Assembly (NCBI GenBank): GCA_009777485.1
Contig: WRLT01000001.1
Location: 467,459-531,458 of the forward strand
Origin: Bacillota bacterium
GTDB taxonomy: Bacteria > Bacillota > Clostridia > Christensenellales > Pumilibacteraceae
DNA: 64,000 nt
Direction: 5' to 3'
Positions 8,528 through 17,818 of this stretch are shown here, piece by piece (the stretch's first letter is position 1; each line of letters starts with the position of its first letter). The notes under the pieces were generated by a model, which had not been told where the DNA came from, did not search any database, and saw only the letters and a program-made list of their open reading frames with translations. Position numbers and translations under genes: made by a program.

Positions 8528-8559
8528 AAAAAGGACGGTTTTTTAGCCGTCCTTTTTTT
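8528..8559. terminator. Bidirectional rho-independent terminator
   Basis: Stem GGACGG/CCGTCC with an 8-nt loop, flanked by A-tract and T-tract, between the convergent Myb-like gene and dinD. The last codons of dinD lie inside it. Confidence 0.85.
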
Positions 8560-9430
8560 CTGTAAGCAGTTTTTTCTTTTCGTATTCGATTTCTTTAATG
8601 CTTTTATCAGGCAACGGTAAATTTTCGGGCATGGTACCGCCTGCTTGTTCTATCGCACCGCGAACAATTTTACCTATGCGATAATGTGTCGCGTTTGCTT
8701 CTTGCGGATTTTCAACGCCGTTTTTACGCATAACATCTTCGGTTTGCGCGATACGGAATAAATTAGCGGCTAATTCTAAGCTGCCCATATAATCTAAAAT
8801 ACTTTGTTTTTCGTAATCCAGCCCTTTACGCTGTGCAATATCAAAAGCGGTTTCACCGTTATACAACCCTTTATATCCGTAGTCTTGAAATACCGCGTAC
8901 TCCTGCGAGGTTATTATTCCCGCTTTTTGGGCGGCCTCCGCAAGCAGCATATTTTTTTGCTTTATATCGCCGCGCAAGAAAAGACGTTTATCATCCTCTG
9001 TTAATTGTGCGTATAATTCATTAAACTCTTGCTGCCTTGTTTTTACCGCAAAATATGTTTGCCCCAGTGCAATAACCTCTTTGCGTGGGTCGCCGTTCAT
9101 AACGATTAAATAACAAGCATAGCGGGTAAGCTTGTAATCTTTAATTTTACGCAGCTTTTTGCTTTCGGAATTGTTGAGTTCAACAATTCCCAATTTTGCC
9201 TTGCCGCCCAAAGCCATTTCAACCATTTTGTCGGTTTCAACAAAATGGTCTGCAACCTCATGCCGACTTATTTTGCAAGCGATTTTTGCCGTGCTGATTA
9301 TTCTTTCAAAATTCCGCCACTCTTTGTATTGCAAAATTGTTTGCAATTCTCTTGCAAGCCAAAACTCAGCACCGTTTTCGTTTAGGTGTTTTATTTGTTC
9401 AAAGGTTTGATTTTCTTTACTTTCTGTCAT
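8543..9430 (-). CDS. dinD: DNA damage-inducible protein D homologue
   Basis: 295 residues, DinD/BRO family. The N-terminal BRO-like domain contains FWLARELQTILQYKEWRNFE and ADHFVETDKMVEMALGGKAK, followed by the conserved YKLTRYACYLIVMNGDPRKE and FAVKTRQQE blocks and a helical C-terminus. In E. coli DinD inhibits RecA filaments and is SOS-induced; here no LexA box was identified. A weak GGG element and a TATAAT about 20 nt upstream of the ATG suggest a short leader. A long foldback element lies upstream. Confidence 0.85.
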   Translation of the reverse strand: MTESKENQTFEQIKHLNENGAEFWLARELQTILQYKEWRNFERIISTAKIACKISRHEVADHFVETDKMVEMALGGKAKLGIVELNNSESKKLRKIKDYKLTRYACYLIVMNGDPRKEVIALGQTYFAVKTRQQEFNELYAQLTEDDKRLFLRGDIKQKNMLLAEAAQKAGIITSQEYAVFQDYGYKGLYNGETAFDIAQRKGLDYEKQSILDYMGSLELAANLFRIAQTEDVMRKNGVENPQEANATHYRIGKIVRGAIEQAGGTMPENLPLPDKSIKEIEYEKKKLLTEKKDG

Positions 9431-9525
9431 TATGTTAATCCCTATAACTTTATTATAGTATTTTTACAGCTAAAAGTCTAGCAATAAAACCGCATAAAAC
9501 CGTACAAACCTCCTCATACTAAGGT

Positions 9526-9652
9526 GGAACAACCCAAAACGCTGTTCAGTCGCGCAACAGTTGGCTTTTTTGTGCGTGCCGCGTACCTAGATGTACGCAA
9601 GCGCGCAAAAAAGACAAGCGTAGCGCGAATCAACTGCGTTTTGGGTTGTTCC
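9526..9652 (+). repeat. Long foldback element, copy 1
   Basis: A 127-bp near-palindrome. Outer arms of 17 bp (GGAACAACCCAAAACGC and its complement) enclose a core with ACAGTT, a TTTTTT/AAAAAA helix, CCGCGTAC and TGTACGCAAGCGCG. The arms can extend outward: AAACCTCC upstream pairs with GGAGGTTT, which is the ribosome binding site of the following 50-residue gene. Three more copies share the core but not the arms. Confidence 0.9.
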
Positions 9653-9671
9653 AAAGGAGGTTTTACATATT

Positions 9672-9824
9672 ATGTCTCAACCCGAACTACTTGACCTGTT
9701 TCGCGGAACGGGTACGTTTTTGTACGAATATGCGGGGCGCGATTTAAGCTATGAGGAATTAGAGGAGATTTTAGAACGCGAAGCCGAAAAGGAAGAGGCG
9801 GATGAGTTAAACCTGCCTGACTAA
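9672..9824 (+). CDS. Small acidic protein, 50 residues
   Basis: Begins MSQPELLDLFRGTGTFLYEY and ends in a Glu-rich helix (SYEELEEILEREAEKEEADE). AAAGGAGG lies 10 nt before the ATG, so it is likely translated. The ribosome binding site can be buried in the base of the upstream foldback. The stop codon overlaps the end of the convergent gene by 4 nt. Function unknown. Confidence 0.65.
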   Translation: MSQPELLDLFRGTGTFLYEYAGRDLSYEELEEILEREAEKEEADELNLPD

Positions 9825-10570
9825 TTTTTTAGTATCTCCTGTATGCGCCGCTCTGCCTCCTCTAAAAGCATTTTTACCCAGCTTTCGGGAAGCTCGCGAA
9901 TGGCTAAACCGTCTAAAAATTCCTCTAGCTGTGCGGCGGTTTCGATATCGTCAAAATCATCTATTACATCGTAGATACGGTCTATCAGCTTTTCTTCTTC
10001 TTCGTTTTTGGGCTCGTATTTGGTGTCGTCGTCAAAAAACTGCTGCACAAATATACCGTAGGGTGAAAGTTCCCTTAACTTCGGGCTAAACGACGGCACA
10101 GGATGAACGGGGCGGCTCTCGTAAAGCCCGCGCTTAACGGCGGACGCAAGCGGCACTACCGCGCTTTTGCCGTTAGCCGTAACCTTAATATCCGCCTCGC
10201 CATTTTTTAACATAAATTCCGCCTCAAATTTATTAAAAATATAGGGGCTTTTTGCGGCTTTCCGCCCGTTGTTAAACGGAAAATCGTAATGCAGTCTATA
10301 CAGCATTGTTCCGTGAAAGCTCCAGATTTTAAAAACTGCCGCCTTTGCCGACTTGCCCTTTTTAAGCGCGGAGTTATACGCGGCAACACTTATTTGAAAA
10401 TACACCGCGTAGGTAAGAAAAGGCACTCCTATCAGTGCGGCAAGGAGCGCAAACATATACACGCCAAAGGAACCAAAGTATATCCCTATTCCAATAGCAA
10501 GCACGGCAACCGCCACCGCAATACCGCCGATAAGATACCACTGTAAAATTTGTTTTTTAAACTCTTTCAT
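9821..10570 (-). CDS. Hypothetical membrane protein
   Basis: 249 residues. Two adjacent transmembrane helices (about 12-33, IGGIAVAVAVLAIGIGIYFG, and 36-58, YMFALLAALIGVPFLTYAVY) precede a soluble domain of mixed composition and an acidic C-terminal helical part (EEEEKLIDRIYDVIDDFDDI). It starts 5 nt after the thrS stop, so it is the distal gene of the thrS transcript. Not recognised. Confidence 0.65.
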   Translation of the reverse strand: MKEFKKQILQWYLIGGIAVAVAVLAIGIGIYFGSFGVYMFALLAALIGVPFLTYAVYFQISVAAYNSALKKGKSAKAAVFKIWSFHGTMLYRLHYDFPFNNGRKAAKSPYIFNKFEAEFMLKNGEADIKVTANGKSAVVPLASAVKRGLYESRPVHPVPSFSPKLRELSPYGIFVQQFFDDDTKYEPKNEEEEKLIDRIYDVIDDFDDIETAAQLEEFLDGLAIRELPESWVKMLLEEAERRIQEILKN

Positions 10571-10575
10571 TGCCG

Positions 10576-12336
10576 TTATTTTTTAAGCGCGCTATCCGCC
10601 TCTTGACTAATCCGCTGTATAAAATCGTTTAGCGTCATTTGCCCTAAGTCGCCGTTTTCGCCGCGCGCGCGCACAGATACCACGCCTGCTTCGGCATCTC
10701 TATCCCCGATAATTAACATATACGGAATTTTATCGGCTGCCGCCTCACGGATTTTATAGCCGATTTTTTCGTTGCGGTTGTCCGTCTGGGCGCGAAAGCC
10801 CGCCGCGTTCAGCTTTTGCGCCGTTTGCGTAACTAGCTCTGCGGTACGCTCGGTTAGCGACAATACGCGCACCTGTTCGGGCGCAAGCCACAGCGGCAGC
10901 GCACCCGCGTATTTTTCCAGCAGCATTGCCATTGTGCGCTCGTAACAGCCTATCGAACTGCGGTGAATAATGTAGGGGTGCTTTTTAACGCCGTCCGCGT
11001 CGGTGTACAGCATTTCAAATTTTTCTGCCAAAAACATATCCACTTGAATGGTGATAACCGTATCCTCTTTGCCGAAAACGTTTTTGGCTTGAATGTCTAG
11101 CTTAGGCCCGTAAAACGCCGCCTCGCCTACGGCGGTTTCGTACGCTAAGCCCAGCTCGTCTAAAATTTGCTTCATTAAGGCTTCGGCACTGTTCCACTCC
11201 TCTGCCGAACCTACATACTTTTCGTTGTCGGCGGGGTCGTACTTAGAAAAGCGGAACGTAACATCGCCGCGCAAGCCTAAGCAGTCTAACATATAGTAGC
11301 TTAACGCTAAGCAATCCTTAAACTCCTGCGCTAACTGCGCGGGCGTGCAAATAATATGCCCCTCGCTAAGCGTGAACTGCCGCACGCGGATTAAGCCGTG
11401 CATTTCGCCGCTTGCCTCGTTGCGGAACAGCGTAGAGGTTTCGTTGTATCGGACGGGCAAATCACGGTAGCTTTTTAAGCCGTTTTTGTAAATCATGTAC
11501 TGATACGGACACGTCATAGGGCGCAACGCCAAAATTTCTGCGTCTTTATCTTTCTCGTCCCCGATTACAAACATCTTATCCTTGTAGTGCTGCCAGTGAC
11601 CGCTGATTTTATATAAATCGCTTTTTGCCATGTACGGCGTTTTAGTAAGCAAATAGCCGCGCTTTTGCTCTTCATCCTCCACAAACCGCTGCAATATTTG
11701 CATGAGTTTTGCCCCTTTGGGCATTAATAGCGGCAAGCCCTGCCCGATTTTTTCGTCCGTCATAAAATAGCCTAACTCGCGCCCTAACTTGTTATGGTCG
11801 CGCTTTTTAGCTTCTTCTAATAGGGTTAGATACTCGGTAAGCTCCGCCTTTTTTTGAAACGCCGTTCCGTAAATGCGCGTAAGCACTTTGTTTTTTTCGT
11901 TGCCGCGCCAGTACGCGCCCGCAAGGCCCGTCAGCTTAAAAAACTTAACATAACCCGTAGAGGGCAAATGAGGCCCTGCGCACAAGTCGGTAAAATTGCC
12001 TTGCGTGTAAAAGGAGGGCTTTACGCCTTTTTCTATGCCCTCAATCAATTCTAGCTTGTAGGGCTGTTCTTTCATTTTTTCGATAGCCGCCTTTTTAGAC
12101 AGCACGGCGCAGGTAATAGGATAATCTGCCTCTACAATGCGCTGCATCTCATCCTCGATTTTTTTTAAATCGTCCATACTAATCGGGGTGGGAAAATCAA
12201 AATCGTAATAAAAGCCCGTTTTAATGGCGGGGCCGATAGCAAGCTTAACATCCGCATACAAGTTAGTAACCGCTTGCGCTAATATGTGCGATGCCGTGTG
12301 CCAAAACACCTCTGCGTTTTTTAATGAATTGTTCAT
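10576..12336 (-). CDS. thrS: Threonyl-tRNA synthetase lacking the TGS domain
   Basis: Charges tRNA-Thr. 586 residues against about 640 for the usual bacterial enzyme: the protein starts directly at the editing domain (HTASHILAQAV, zinc/editing His residues near residues 13-17) and has no N-terminal TGS domain. Class II motifs follow: RPMTCPYQYMIY, FRNEASGEMHGLIRVRQFT, and motif 3 near HRSSIGCYERTMAMLLEK, then the anticodon-binding domain. AAAGGAG sits 9 nt before ATG 12336, so the short start is genuine. No T-box leader is present in the 68 bp upstream. A hypothetical membrane protein follows in the operon. Confidence 0.95.
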   Translation of the reverse strand: MNNSLKNAEVFWHTASHILAQAVTNLYADVKLAIGPAIKTGFYYDFDFPTPISMDDLKKIEDEMQRIVEADYPITCAVLSKKAAIEKMKEQPYKLELIEGIEKGVKPSFYTQGNFTDLCAGPHLPSTGYVKFFKLTGLAGAYWRGNEKNKVLTRIYGTAFQKKAELTEYLTLLEEAKKRDHNKLGRELGYFMTDEKIGQGLPLLMPKGAKLMQILQRFVEDEEQKRGYLLTKTPYMAKSDLYKISGHWQHYKDKMFVIGDEKDKDAEILALRPMTCPYQYMIYKNGLKSYRDLPVRYNETSTLFRNEASGEMHGLIRVRQFTLSEGHIICTPAQLAQEFKDCLALSYYMLDCLGLRGDVTFRFSKYDPADNEKYVGSAEEWNSAEALMKQILDELGLAYETAVGEAAFYGPKLDIQAKNVFGKEDTVITIQVDMFLAEKFEMLYTDADGVKKHPYIIHRSSIGCYERTMAMLLEKYAGALPLWLAPEQVRVLSLTERTAELVTQTAQKLNAAGFRAQTDNRNEKIGYKIREAAADKIPYMLIIGDRDAEAGVVSVRARGENGDLGQMTLNDFIQRISQEADSALKK

Positions 12337-12404
12337 AAATGTTTTCTCCTTTATACCGAAATTTGTACTTCGTGATTTTCAATAAAATCGTCAGTTGTCA
12401 TTTG

Positions 12405-13151
12405 TCAGTTAATTTTCGCCTTATACTGCACCGATGCAAACGTCAATACGGTAACTTGCTGCGCGCCTGCGGCTTTTAGCACTCTTGCACATTCGTCCGT
12501 CGTAGCGGAGGTAGTTAGCACATCGTCTATAAGCAATACGGATTTATTCTTTATAAGAGATTTTTCGCCGCAAAAGCTGAAAGTGTCTTGTATAGCGGCG
12601 GCGCGCCCTTTTCGGTCTAACTTAGCTAAGTTTTTAGTATGCGCCGTTTTTTGCAATAGGGGCAAGACTTGAATAGCGGTTGAAACGGATAAGGCATTTG
12701 CCAATAACTCCGCTTGATTGTAGCCGCGCTTGCGCAAGCGTTTTTTATGCAGCGGCACAAAGGTGAGTATATCGGGAGGTTCAAAGCACGTGTTAAGCGT
12801 TTCGTTCATAAATTCGGCTAAAAAGCTGTTTAAGTATTTTGCGCCGCCGTATTTAAACCAATGTATCAGCCTTTTTGCCGTTTCGTTAAACTCTACCGCC
12901 GAACGCGCATATTCAAAGTGGTACGTTCCGTGCGCAAAGCATTGCTGACAATACTGCGCCATATTGCCGATAGCGCGGCCGCAGCGCGTACAAAAGTTTT
13001 TGTTGTACACTACGGGGCATTTTGCGCAGAGGTTATTCTGTTCGTTTCCGCACAACTCGCCGCCGCACGAAAAACAGGTTATACCTTGTGGAAACAGCAT
13101 TTGCGAAAAGCCGTCAGACACCGATTTAACAAAATCCTTAAAGCCCGCCAT
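12405..13151 (-). CDS. comF: ComF-family amidophosphoribosyltransferase-like protein
   Basis: 248 residues. An N-terminal zinc-finger region (CFSCGG, CAKC, CTRCGR, CQQC) is followed by the phosphoribosyltransferase fold with the PRPP loop VLLIDDVLTTSATT. ComF proteins act in DNA uptake (competence) in Bacillus. The start is 15 nt after the ackA stop with no clear ribosome binding site, so translation may be coupled to ackA. Confidence 0.9.
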   Translation of the reverse strand: MAGFKDFVKSVSDGFSQMLFPQGITCFSCGGELCGNEQNNLCAKCPVVYNKNFCTRCGRAIGNMAQYCQQCFAHGTYHFEYARSAVEFNETAKRLIHWFKYGGAKYLNSFLAEFMNETLNTCFEPPDILTFVPLHKKRLRKRGYNQAELLANALSVSTAIQVLPLLQKTAHTKNLAKLDRKGRAAAIQDTFSFCGEKSLIKNKSVLLIDDVLTTSATTDECARVLKAAGAQQVTVLTFASVQYKAKIN

Positions 13152-13166
13152 ACTAAAACGGCTGCC

Positions 13167-14351
13167 CTACTTTGCGGCCAAGCGCACCGTTTCGCGCGCA
13201 ATTACCAATTCTTCGTTGGTAGGAATTACGTACACGTCGGTTTTGCCGTTTGATATTTTAGCGGTTTCGCCGCGCGGCGCGGTGTTATTTTTATTTTCGT
13301 CTAAGCTTACGCCCAAAAACTCTAAGCCCTCTACAATCATTTTGCGCACAGTAGGATTATGCTCGCCGATGCCGCCCGTAAACGCTATGCACTGTACGCC
13401 GCCCGCCGCCGCCGCATACGCGCCGATGTATTTTTTAACGCGGTACGCAAACATCTCTACCGCCAATTGCGCGCGTTGATTGCCGCTTTCGATAGCGGCG
13501 TGTAAATCGCGAAAATCCGACCCTACGCCCGACACACCCAAAACACCGCATTTTTTGTTAAGATAATCCGTAACGCCTTTAACATCCATGCCTGTTTTGT
13601 CGCATAAATAATCTACCGCCGCCGCGTCTATATCGCCGCTGCGCGTACCCATAATAAGCCCCTCCAACGGCGTTAAGCCCATAGAACTGTCTATGCACTT
13701 TCCGTTTTTTACAACCGAAACAGACGCGCCGTTGCCTAAGTGGCACACAATTAAATTAACGTCCTTTTTATAAATGTTTTTAACTTCGCCCGTTATAAAC
13801 ATGTGGCTGGTGCCGTGAAAGCCGTAGCGGCGCAGACGGTATTTTTTATAATCCTCATACGCTACCGCATACATGTACGCATACGCAGGAATGGTAGAGT
13901 GAAAGGTAGTATCAAAAACGGCAACCTGCGGGGCTGCGGGCAAAACGCTTTGACACGCGCGTATGCCAATGATGTTTGCGGGCTGATGCAGCGGCGCAAG
14001 GTCTGTGTTGCCGCTGATTTTTTGCATAGCCGCATCGTCAATCAGCGCGCTTTCAAAAAAGTCTTCGCCGCCGTGAACCACCCTGTGCCCGACCGCCGCA
14101 ATGCGGTTAATGTTGTCTATAACGCCGTGCGCGGGCAAAACAAGCGCGTCTAACACCGCCTTAACCGCCTCCGTATGCGTAGGAATATTAAGCGCGTCGT
14201 TTCTATACTCCTTTGCGCCCTTATGCACAATACCCGAAACCTTTTGACCGATGCGTTCTACCACGCCCTTTGCCAGTGCCGTTTCGCTTTGCGTTTCTAT
14301 CAACTGATATTTCAGCGACGAACTTCCCGCATTGATAACCAAAACCTTCAT
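13167..14351 (-). CDS. ackA: Acetate kinase
   Basis: 394 residues, full length. Converts acetyl phosphate and ADP to acetate and ATP. N-terminal VINAGSSSLKYQL, the HRVVHGG motif, FDTTFH and the C-terminal CIAFTGGIGEHNP ATP-binding segment are all present. AAAGGCGG lies before the ATG. It follows pta by about 80 bp on the same strand, forming the usual acetate-producing pair. Confidence 0.97.
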   Translation of the reverse strand: MKVLVINAGSSSLKYQLIETQSETALAKGVVERIGQKVSGIVHKGAKEYRNDALNIPTHTEAVKAVLDALVLPAHGVIDNINRIAAVGHRVVHGGEDFFESALIDDAAMQKISGNTDLAPLHQPANIIGIRACQSVLPAAPQVAVFDTTFHSTIPAYAYMYAVAYEDYKKYRLRRYGFHGTSHMFITGEVKNIYKKDVNLIVCHLGNGASVSVVKNGKCIDSSMGLTPLEGLIMGTRSGDIDAAAVDYLCDKTGMDVKGVTDYLNKKCGVLGVSGVGSDFRDLHAAIESGNQRAQLAVEMFAYRVKKYIGAYAAAAGGVQCIAFTGGIGEHNPTVRKMIVEGLEFLGVSLDENKNNTAPRGETAKISNGKTDVYVIPTNEELVIARETVRLAAK

Positions 14352-14430
14352 AATCTACCGCCTTTAAATTGTACTATTATTTGTTTTTTAAAATCTGCTT
14401 GAATTTTAATTTTTTGTCCGTCTGAATGGC

Positions 14431-15429
14431 TTATTTAACCGTTGCCTGCAATACCGTGATTGCGGTTACATTTACCACATCCTCCACACTGCACCCTCTG
14501 GATAAATCGTTAAGCGGCTTATTAAAGCCTTGACAAATCGGGCCTACCGCCTCTGCGCCTGCAAGCCTTTCAACCAGCTTGTAGCCGATGTTGCCCGAAG
14601 AAAGGTCGGGGAAAATCAAAACGTTTGCCTTGCCTGCTACGGGGCTGCCCTTTGCTTTTAATGCGCCGACAGCCTCCACCAAAGCGGCGTCCGCTTGCAA
14701 TTCGCCGTCTACTAACAAGTCGGGGGCGGCAAGCTTTACCAAACTAAATGCCTCTTGCACCTTATCCACCTGCGGGTCTTTTGCCGAACCCTTAGTAGAA
14801 AACGACAGCAATGCAACACGCGGCTGCGCGATTTGCGCAATCGCCTGCGCACTTTTAGCCGATGCTATCGCAATATCGGCAAGCTGAGCAGCGGTAGGGT
14901 TAGGGATTACCGCGCAATCGCCAAACACTAAAACGCCGCTTTGCGTATACGGACTGTTTTTTGCCAGTACCATAATAAAGCAGCTAGACACCGTGCCTAT
15001 GCCCGGCGCGGTTTTTATAATTTGTAAGCCGGGACGCAGCATATCGCCCGTTGCATGACACGCGCCGCCTACCATGCCGTCCGCCTCACCCATTTTAACC
15101 ATGAGTACGCCCAAATACATTTCGTCGCGGGCAAGCCGTTCCGCCTCGTCGCGCTGCATACCCTTAGCTTTACGCAGTTCGTACAAAACCTCTGCATAGG
15201 GGGTAATATCTACCGACTTAGGGTTTACCACGCGCACGCCGTCTAAATTAACAGCGGGGCAAAGCTTTTGCATTTCGGCCTTGTCGCCCAGCAGCGTAAC
15301 CTTAGCGATTTTTTCGCGCGTAATAATTTCTGCCGCTAAGATAATGCGGGCATCATTGCCTTCGGGCAATACGATGTGCTTAGCTGCCTTAATAGCCTTT
15401 TGTCTGATTTCGCTTAATAAACTTGACAC
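14431..15429 (-). CDS. pta: Phosphate acetyltransferase
   Basis: 332 residues, the short single-domain form. Exchanges CoA of acetyl-CoA with phosphate to give acetyl phosphate for AckA. Conserved segments include [27 protein letters not shown] and [15 protein letters not shown]. The start is GTG at 15429 preceded by GGAG at 7 nt. Its first codons overlap the -35 box of the divergent tmcAL promoter. Confidence 0.95.
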   Translation of the reverse strand: MSSLLSEIRQKAIKAAKHIVLPEGNDARIILAAEIITREKIAKVTLLGDKAEMQKLCPAVNLDGVRVVNPKSVDITPYAEVLYELRKAKGMQRDEAERLARDEMYLGVLMVKMGEADGMVGGACHATGDMLRPGLQIIKTAPGIGTVSSCFIMVLAKNSPYTQSGVLVFGDCAVIPNPTAAQLADIAIASAKSAQAIAQIAQPRVALLSFSTKGSAKDPQVDKVQEAFSLVKLAAPDLLVDGELQADAALVEAVGALKAKGSPVAGKANVLIFPDLSSGNIGYKLVERLAGAEAVGPICQGFNKPLNDLSRGCSVEDVVNVTAITVLQATVK

Positions 15430-15451
15430 TTTTATTCTCCTATGGTATGAT
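15423..15451 (+). promoter_or_regulatory. tmcAL promoter
   Basis: TTGACA (15423-15428), 17 bp, TATGAT (15446-15451) on the plus strand, overlapping the pta start codon, so the two divergent genes share control DNA. Confidence 0.65.
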
Positions 15452-15487
15452 TACTGTTAAGTATACTACTTCTTAAAAAATTTGTCT

Positions 15488-16669
15488 ATGAAAATTGCCG
15501 CCGTAATTTGCGAATTTAACCCGTTTCATTTGGGGCACGCGTATTTATTAGACGAGGCGCGGAAACGGACGGAATGCGACTTGCTTGTTTGTGTGCAAAG
15601 CGGCAATTTTGTGCAGCGTGCCGAACCCGCAATCGCCGACATGCACGTGCGCGCGCGCGCCGCGCTGTTAAACGGCGCAGACGCCGTAATCGAACTACCC
15701 GCCTTATACGCAACGGCATGCGGAGAACGTTTTAGCGAGGGCGCGGTAAATATATTAAACTCCTTTGCGGACGCTTTGGTATTCGGAAGCGAAAGCGGCG
15801 ATTTAGCGTATTTATATAGCGTTGCCCGCATTCAAGCGCACGAAACAGAAAGCTTTAAAAAAGCCTTGCAAGAAGGCTTAGACGCAGGCAAAGCTTACGC
15901 GGCGGCGTATGCCCATGCTACCGCCTTACACTTAAACGGCGCGTCCGCACCCGAACTGCCCAACGATTTATTAGCGGTAGAATATCTCAAACAGCTGATT
16001 AAAACCTCCTCTCCCGTTACGCCCGTTGCCGTACAGCGCAAAGGCGCGGCTTTTCATGACGCTGCCTTTTCGGGCGCGTTCTCCTCCGCCGCCGCACTGC
16101 GCGAAAGCTTGCGCGAAAATAATCTCAGCGCGCTTCGGCAAGCCATGCCGACAAGCGCGTTTGATGCGTTTTTTACAAAAAATAAAATATGTATCCGCAC
16201 GTTAAAAAACAACTTTGATTTGTTGATTGTTGAGGCGTTGCGCAACCGCGATTTGTCGGGCCTTGCGGACGCGGGTCAAGAGGGGCTAACAGCGCGCCTT
16301 AAAAAAGCCTCCGCGCGCTTTATACGCTTAGACGGTATTATAGCGGCGGCAAAATCTAAACGGTACACGCATGCGCGGATACGGCGGCTTTGTTTGCAAG
16401 CGTTATTAGGTATTACGCACTACCCCGATATAACCGACTTCAATATTCCCGCACGGCTTATCGGCGTAAAAGAGGCGGCTAAAAGCGCGGTTTTGGCACG
16501 CCTGCCGCAGACTGTATTCGTGCAAAATAAGGATTTTTTAAAGGTTTTTAAAACCTGTGCGGACGCCGCCTATATACGGCGCGTAAACCAAACCGCCGCA
16601 AATTGCTGGCCGCTGCTTGCACAACAAGACGGCGCGTATTACGAAAGCCTGCCGCTTACGGTTGTATAA
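15488..16669 (+). CDS. tmcAL: tRNA(Met) cytidine acetate ligase
   Basis: 393 residues, YlbM/TmcAL family. Uses acetate and ATP to acetylate the wobble C34 of elongator tRNA-Met. The nucleotidyltransferase-like N-terminus has AAVICEFNPFHLGHAYLL, with the HxGH motif, and GNFVQRAEPA. ATG 15488 is preferred to TTG 15482. It is divergent from pta-ackA, the genes that make its acetate substrate. No strong ribosome binding site is seen. Confidence 0.92.
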   Translation: MKIAAVICEFNPFHLGHAYLLDEARKRTECDLLVCVQSGNFVQRAEPAIADMHVRARAALLNGADAVIELPALYATACGERFSEGAVNILNSFADALVFGSESGDLAYLYSVARIQAHETESFKKALQEGLDAGKAYAAAYAHATALHLNGASAPELPNDLLAVEYLKQLIKTSSPVTPVAVQRKGAAFHDAAFSGAFSSAAALRESLRENNLSALRQAMPTSAFDAFFTKNKICIRTLKNNFDLLIVEALRNRDLSGLADAGQEGLTARLKKASARFIRLDGIIAAAKSKRYTHARIRRLCLQALLGITHYPDITDFNIPARLIGVKEAAKSAVLARLPQTVFVQNKDFLKVFKTCADAAYIRRVNQTAANCWPLLAQQDGAYYESLPLTVV

Positions 16670-16686
16670 AAAAGGAGGGACAAAGG

Positions 16687-17751
16687 ATGGAAAAAGAAAA
16701 AATAAATAAGCTTTTTATAAAGCTGCTATTAAAAACCGCATTGCTGTTTTTACCTGCGTTTTGTTTTATGCTGATACTTGTATTCTCATCAGAACCCGAA
16801 GTATGGATATTCAGCCTTATACTTGTATTCCCGATGCTTTTATGCGCAATCGTTTACTTCATCGCCGAAATCAAACAAAAAATATGGTTGTTTATCGTGT
16901 GGTTTTGCCTGCTGGCGGTAAACATAAGCCTATATCTATTCTTTAATGTTTTATTCATTGCACAAGCACTAACAGGGACTGCTTTTTTGATATTTATCTG
17001 CGTAACCGCCTTTTTTGCCTATTTTACCCTTGACTTTGCCGACATCTTATCGCGCTTGCGCAAAAAAGCTGAGGAAAAAATCGCCGCAAAAGCTGAAACA
17101 GCGGCTGAGGAAATTCAAGAAAACACCGACGAAGCCCCCGAAGCACCCCCCGAAACCCACGCCGACGAAACCCCCGAAATCCCCGCCGACGAAAACCCTC
17201 CCGAAACACTCCCCGAAACACCCGTCCACAAAAAACCTACCAAAACCCGTAAAAAGCTGAACCTTACCCTAGTACTTTTACTAAGCCCCGCTATGGCATT
17301 CGGCATATTTTCTATCATTTTTCTGCCGCTGTATGCCGCCGAACAGCACCGCCAAATGACAAACTATATCGTATACGAAGACTTAGTTGCCGAACTTTCG
17401 CGTATGCTTTTTGACGTAATCTTTTGGGTTTTATTATTTTTTATTACCTTGCTAATCCTATGTATGGTAAACGTACTGTTTTATGTGCTAACCAAAAACT
17501 TCCCCCGTAAAGGGCTAAGGCGCGGCGGCATTGCACTGAGCGCGTCGCTAGGCGCAATCGGCATAACTTTTTGGTTTGGGCTGATTGTTTATCTACTCAA
17601 ATTTTTTACTGCATATATACAAACCATGCGCAGCAGCGGGATATACTATGCCTCTTTTTACACGGTTTCCATGCTTTGCTTAACCCTCTTCACCACCGTA
17701 ACCGCCCTCTTCATCCACCAACTGCATAAACAAAAACCGACTATACAGTAA
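16687..17751 (+). CDS. Polytopic membrane protein with Pro/Glu-rich linker
   Basis: 354 residues starting at ATG 16687 behind AGGAGGG. Four hydrophobic segments occupy the first 110 residues, then a cytoplasmic linker of about 70 residues with repeated PE(T/A)P units (EAPPETHADETPEIPADE, ETLPETPVHKKP) and then three or four more transmembrane helices. Not assignable to a known family. It follows tmcAL by 17 bp and is likely co-transcribed. The linker's A/C-rich repeats make several spurious overlapping reading frames. Confidence 0.65.
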   Translation: MEKEKINKLFIKLLLKTALLFLPAFCFMLILVFSSEPEVWIFSLILVFPMLLCAIVYFIAEIKQKIWLFIVWFCLLAVNISLYLFFNVLFIAQALTGTAFLIFICVTAFFAYFTLDFADILSRLRKKAEEKIAAKAETAAEEIQENTDEAPEAPPETHADETPEIPADENPPETLPETPVHKKPTKTRKKLNLTLVLLLSPAMAFGIFSIIFLPLYAAEQHRQMTNYIVYEDLVAELSRMLFDVIFWVLLFFITLLILCMVNVLFYVLTKNFPRKGLRRGGIALSASLGAIGITFWFGLIVYLLKFFTAYIQTMRSSGIYYASFYTVSMLCLTLFTTVTALFIHQLHKQKPTIQ

Positions 17752-17818
17752 GATAAATATTCGCCCCCAACCGACATTTTTCCTTTGCTTTCTAACAAAA
17801 AAATGATATACTCACTAC

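Noticed and set aside
10289..10546. Plus-strand frame opposite the membrane protein
   Set aside because: It is antisense to a gene with clear transmembrane pattern; no start signals.
17015..17260. Plus-strand frame rich in Lys/Pro overlapping the membrane protein linker
   Set aside because: It is a frame shadow of the Pro/Glu-rich repeat and has no ribosome binding site.
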